Source of the DNA: Streptomyces sp. NL15-2K
Lineage (GTDB): Bacteria > Actinomycetota > Actinomycetes > Streptomycetales > Streptomycetaceae
Assembly (NCBI RefSeq): GCF_030551255.1
Contig: NZ_CP130630.1
Location: 3,329,501-3,393,500, forward strand
Length of the DNA stretch: 64,000 nucleotides
Direction: 5' to 3'
This document shows, piece after piece, positions 61,914 through 64,000 of the stretch. The translations under genes and the position numbers were made by a program. Below the pieces are notes generated by a model. That model saw only the letters and a list, made by a program, of their open reading frames with translations. It searched no databases and was not told where the DNA came from. How positions within the stretch are numbered: position 1 is the first letter of the stretch; every line of letters starts with the position of its first letter.

Positions 61914-64000
61914 GTGAACGAGCCGAAGGGTCATCTGTGCCCGGAGTGCGCAGCGCCGAGGGGAGCCGACAACACCCCGTCGTGCGCCTGCGGCCGCCGA
62001 GCGTCCGACGCCCTGCGCGACGCGCGCACGGCGGAGGCGGCCGCGGCGGAGGACTTCGATCCGCTGCGGATACGGCCGTATGTCGAGCTGGCGGCGCCGG
62101 TTGAGGGGGAGGAACGAGGGGTCGAGGGCCGCGGGAGCGAGGGGCACTCGGCTGGGCCGGGGGCCGGGGGGCGTGCGGGTGAGCCGGCGGTTGACGGGCG
62201 TGCGGGTGAGCCGGCGGTTGACGGGCGTGCGGGTGACCGCGCGGCTGAGGGACGTGCGGCCGAGCCTGCGGCCGGCGGGCGATCGGCTGACGGACGCGCG
62301 GCTGACCCGGCGGCCGGCGAGCGACCGCCTGACCGAACGGTTAACGGGCACGCGGCTCACCCGACGACTGACGGACGCACGGCAGAACCGGCGGCTGAGG
62401 GACGTGCGACAGAACCGGCGGCTGAGGGACGTGCGACAGAACCGGCGGCTGAAGGACGTGCGACAGACCGCGCGGCTGGGCGACACGTGACCGAGCCGGC
62501 GGCTGACGGACGCGCGGCAGAACCGGTGGCTGACGGACGCGCGGCTGGCCCGGCCGTCGGCGGGCGACCGGCTGGGCGACACCTGACCGACCCGGCGGCT
62601 GGCGGGCGCGCGGCTGGCCCGGCGGTCGGCGGGCGACCGGCTGACCGAGCAATTAACGGGCACGCGGCTCACCCGACGACCGGCGGACGCACGCCAGAAC
62701 CGGCGGCTGAAGGACCTGCGACAGACCGCGCGACTGGGCGGCACATGGCCGACCCGGCGGCTGGCGGACGCGCGGCTGACCCGGCGGCCGGCGGGCGATC
62801 GGCTGACCGAGCAGAGAACGGGCACGCGGCTCACCCGACGGCCGACGGACGCACGGCAGAACCGGAGGCCGGGCGTGGAGGGGGCGATCCGGCGCCGAGG
62901 GGCAACGGAAGCGGCCACGTGCCCGCAGGCAGCCGGCCCGGCCGGACGGCCGAGAGCCACCGGCCCGACCGGGTGCCCGAGGTCGGCGAGGCCCATCAGG
63001 GTCCGGGCGTGACCGGGGCGCCCGGTAGGACCGGGGTGCCCAGGATCGACGTGCCGGACGTGCCGGACGTGCCGGACGTGCCGGACGTGCCGGACGTGCC
63101 GCCGGCCGAGGCCACCATGCCGCTGCGCGTCGTCGATCCCGACGCACCGCGTATGCCATCGCCCTCCGCACTGCGGACCACCGCCCACACGACGCCGCCT
63201 GCCACACCGCCCACCGCATCGCCTGATGTGGACGCCACCGTCGTGCTCCCCCGCGTAGAGGACGACGACGCGCGTCCCGCCGTGGACGCCACCTCCACGC
63301 TTCCGGTGACGAACGGGGTCTTCCCGCGCCGCGCCAACGACCCCACCACCGCGCACCCCACCGTGGACACCACCGCCCCGCTTCCCACCCCAGACACGCG
63401 CCCCACACACCCCAACACGAGCGGCACACACCCCACCACCGACTCCACCACCGCGCTTCCGGTGACAAACGGACTCCCCCCGCGCCCCGGCACCAACGCC
63501 ACCACCGCGCACCCCGCCGTAGACGCCACCACCGACCTCCCCGCCACCGACGCGACCTCCGTGCTCCCGACCCCGTTGGCACCCCTGGCGGTAAGGCCCA
63601 ACGTCACCGACCTGCGGCTGTTCGAGGCGGGCGCCGGCAGCGGCCCCGCCGTCTCGGGACCCACGGGGAACGACTGGAACGACGAGCGGCCTCGGCGTCG
63701 GCGCCGTACCGCGATCGGCGTCGGGGGAGCCGTCGTCGCGGTGGTGGCGGCCGCCGGGCTGGCGAGCGGGCTGTTCGCCTACGAGACCCCGTCACGGGAG
63801 GGCGCACCCCCGAAGGACGTACGGGCGGCCGTCCCGGCGCCCTCGACCAGCGCGGCGTCCGTTTCCCCGTCCGAGGAGACACCGTCCACGCAGCCGACGT
63901 CCGCCTCACCGTCCCCGTCCGCCAGCACGAGCCCATCGCCCTCCGCGTCACCGTCGGCGTCCGCGACCAGCGCCTCGCCGACCCCGACCCGGTCGGCCGA
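61914..64000 (+). CDS. Membrane protein with long coding repeats, partial
   Basis: The frame is open from GTG 61914 to the window end, at least 695 residues. The N-terminus holds a zinc-ribbon-like Cys set (LCPECAAPRGADNTPSCACG). A long Ala/Gly/Arg-rich array follows (about 62160-62880) with units DGRAAEPAAEG, NGHAAHPTT and related, then six VPD units (63048-63101), a Pro/Thr-rich region, and a membrane helix near 63718-63783 (IGVGGAVVAVVAAAGLASGL), and a Ser/Pro-rich outer part. GGGAGGGA lies about 7 nt before the start. Similar Streptomyces proteins end in a peptidoglycan-binding domain, which would be beyond this window. The gene is divergent from the MFS fusion. Confidence 0.8.
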   Translation, partial: MNEPKGHLCPECAAPRGADNTPSCACGRRASDALRDARTAEAAAAEDFDPLRIRPYVELAAPVEGEERGVEGRGSEGHSAGPGAGGRAGEPAVDGRAGEPAVDGRAGDRAAEGRAAEPAAGGRSADGRAADPAAGERPPDRTVNGHAAHPTTDGRTAEPAAEGRATEPAAEGRATEPAAEGRATDRAAGRHVTEPAADGRAAEPVADGRAAGPAVGGRPAGRHLTDPAAGGRAAGPAVGGRPADRAINGHAAHPTTGGRTPEPAAEGPATDRATGRHMADPAAGGRAADPAAGGRSADRAENGHAAHPTADGRTAEPEAGRGGGDPAPRGNGSGHVPAGSRPGRTAESHRPDRVPEVGEAHQGPGVTGAPGRTGVPRIDVPDVPDVPDVPDVPDVPPAEATMPLRVVDPDAPRMPSPSALRTTAHTTPPATPPTASPDVDATVVLPRVEDDDARPAVDATSTLPVTNGVFPRRANDPTTAHPTVDTTAPLPTPDTRPTHPNTSGTHPTTDSTTALPVTNGLPPRPGTNATTAHPAVDATTDLPATDATSVLPTPLAPLAVRPNVTDLRLFEAGAGSGPAVSGPTGNDWNDERPRRRRRTAIGVGGAVVAVVAAAGLASGLFAYETPSREGAPPKDVRAAVPAPSTSAASVSPSEETPSTQPTSASPSPSASTSPSPSASPSASATSASPTPTRSA

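Noticed and set aside
62160..62880. CRISPR-like array
   Set aside because: The repeats are unequal, contiguous and in frame with a long coding region, with no unique spacers or cas genes.

Overview
The window is very high-GC actinobacterial DNA that reads as a Streptomyces chromosome. The signs are strong third-position GC bias, GTG starts, GTGA/ATGA gene overlaps, a WhiJ/AbaA-type HTH plus DUF397 locus, SigE-family sigma factors, F420-type enzymes and leaderless promoters with TANNNT boxes placed 7-8 nt before the start codon. No rRNA, tRNA, CRISPR array or intact insertion sequence was found.

Layout. Positions 1-5.7 kb hold a conserved housekeeping block: the yaaA 3' end, KDPG aldolase, RNase H/phosphatase, a zinc-ribbon coiled-coil protein that seems to start at CTG, and a Nif3-like protein. 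Positions 5.8-8.8 kb hold an operon encoding a split MFE-2-like pair (MaoC hydratase and SDR dehydrogenase) with a zinc alcohol dehydrogenase. Positions 9-16 kb hold a two-component system, a sigma/anti-sigma pair and two MFS exporters. Positions 16-19.5 kb are a patch of gene decay: an intact amidase, a low-GC secreted protein, two broken amidase copies and, between them, the remains of an IscB RNA-guided endonuclease lacking its HNH region. Positions 20.5-29 kb hold an LLM oxidoreductase, an unrecognised three-gene envelope operon (solute-binding-like and VWA proteins) and a GT4/methyltransferase/toroid operon. Positions 29-33 kb hold a KstR-like TetR regulator, ferredoxin, aldehyde dehydrogenase and an MBL-fold hydrolase, with a TPP riboswitch that has no thiamine gene behind it. 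Positions 34.3-40.3 kb form a cobalamin-riboswitch operon with two surface proteins and a complete ECF transporter. Positions 40.5-48 kb hold a secreted muralytic-like protein, a broken beta-glucosidase, a surface protein and a RavA-ViaA pair. Positions 48-56 kb hold a LysR regulator, the WhiJ/AbaA-like locus, a divergent FadA5-like thiolase/CYP125 pair and a GT87-PAP2 membrane enzyme. Positions 56-64 kb hold an O-methyltransferase, an FHA protein, repeat-rich proteins, an MFS transporter with a winged-helix tail, and a long repeat protein that runs off the end.

The main unifying theme is a dispersed steroid side-chain catabolism regulon. The TetR protein at 29240 looks like KstR. Copies of its 14-bp motif TnnAACnnGTTnnA, perfect or with one mismatch, lie before the MaoC/ADH/SDR operon, before kstR itself, between the aldehyde dehydrogenase and MBL genes, and twice between the thiolase and CYP125. 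The products form a logical route. CYP125, supported by the ferredoxin, would oxidise the terminal carbon. ADH and ALDH would take it to the acid. The MaoC hydratase, SDR dehydrogenase and FadA5-like thiolase would carry out a beta-oxidation round. The CoA ligases and acyl-CoA dehydrogenases that this needs are not in the window.

The second theme is cobalamin capture: a riboswitch, a surface alpha/alpha-toroid protein resembling transcobalamin-type binders, a second surface protein, and T, fused A-A and S components of an ECF transporter. A short palindromic repeat interrupts this riboswitch, and a sister copy interrupts the beta-glucosidase gene.
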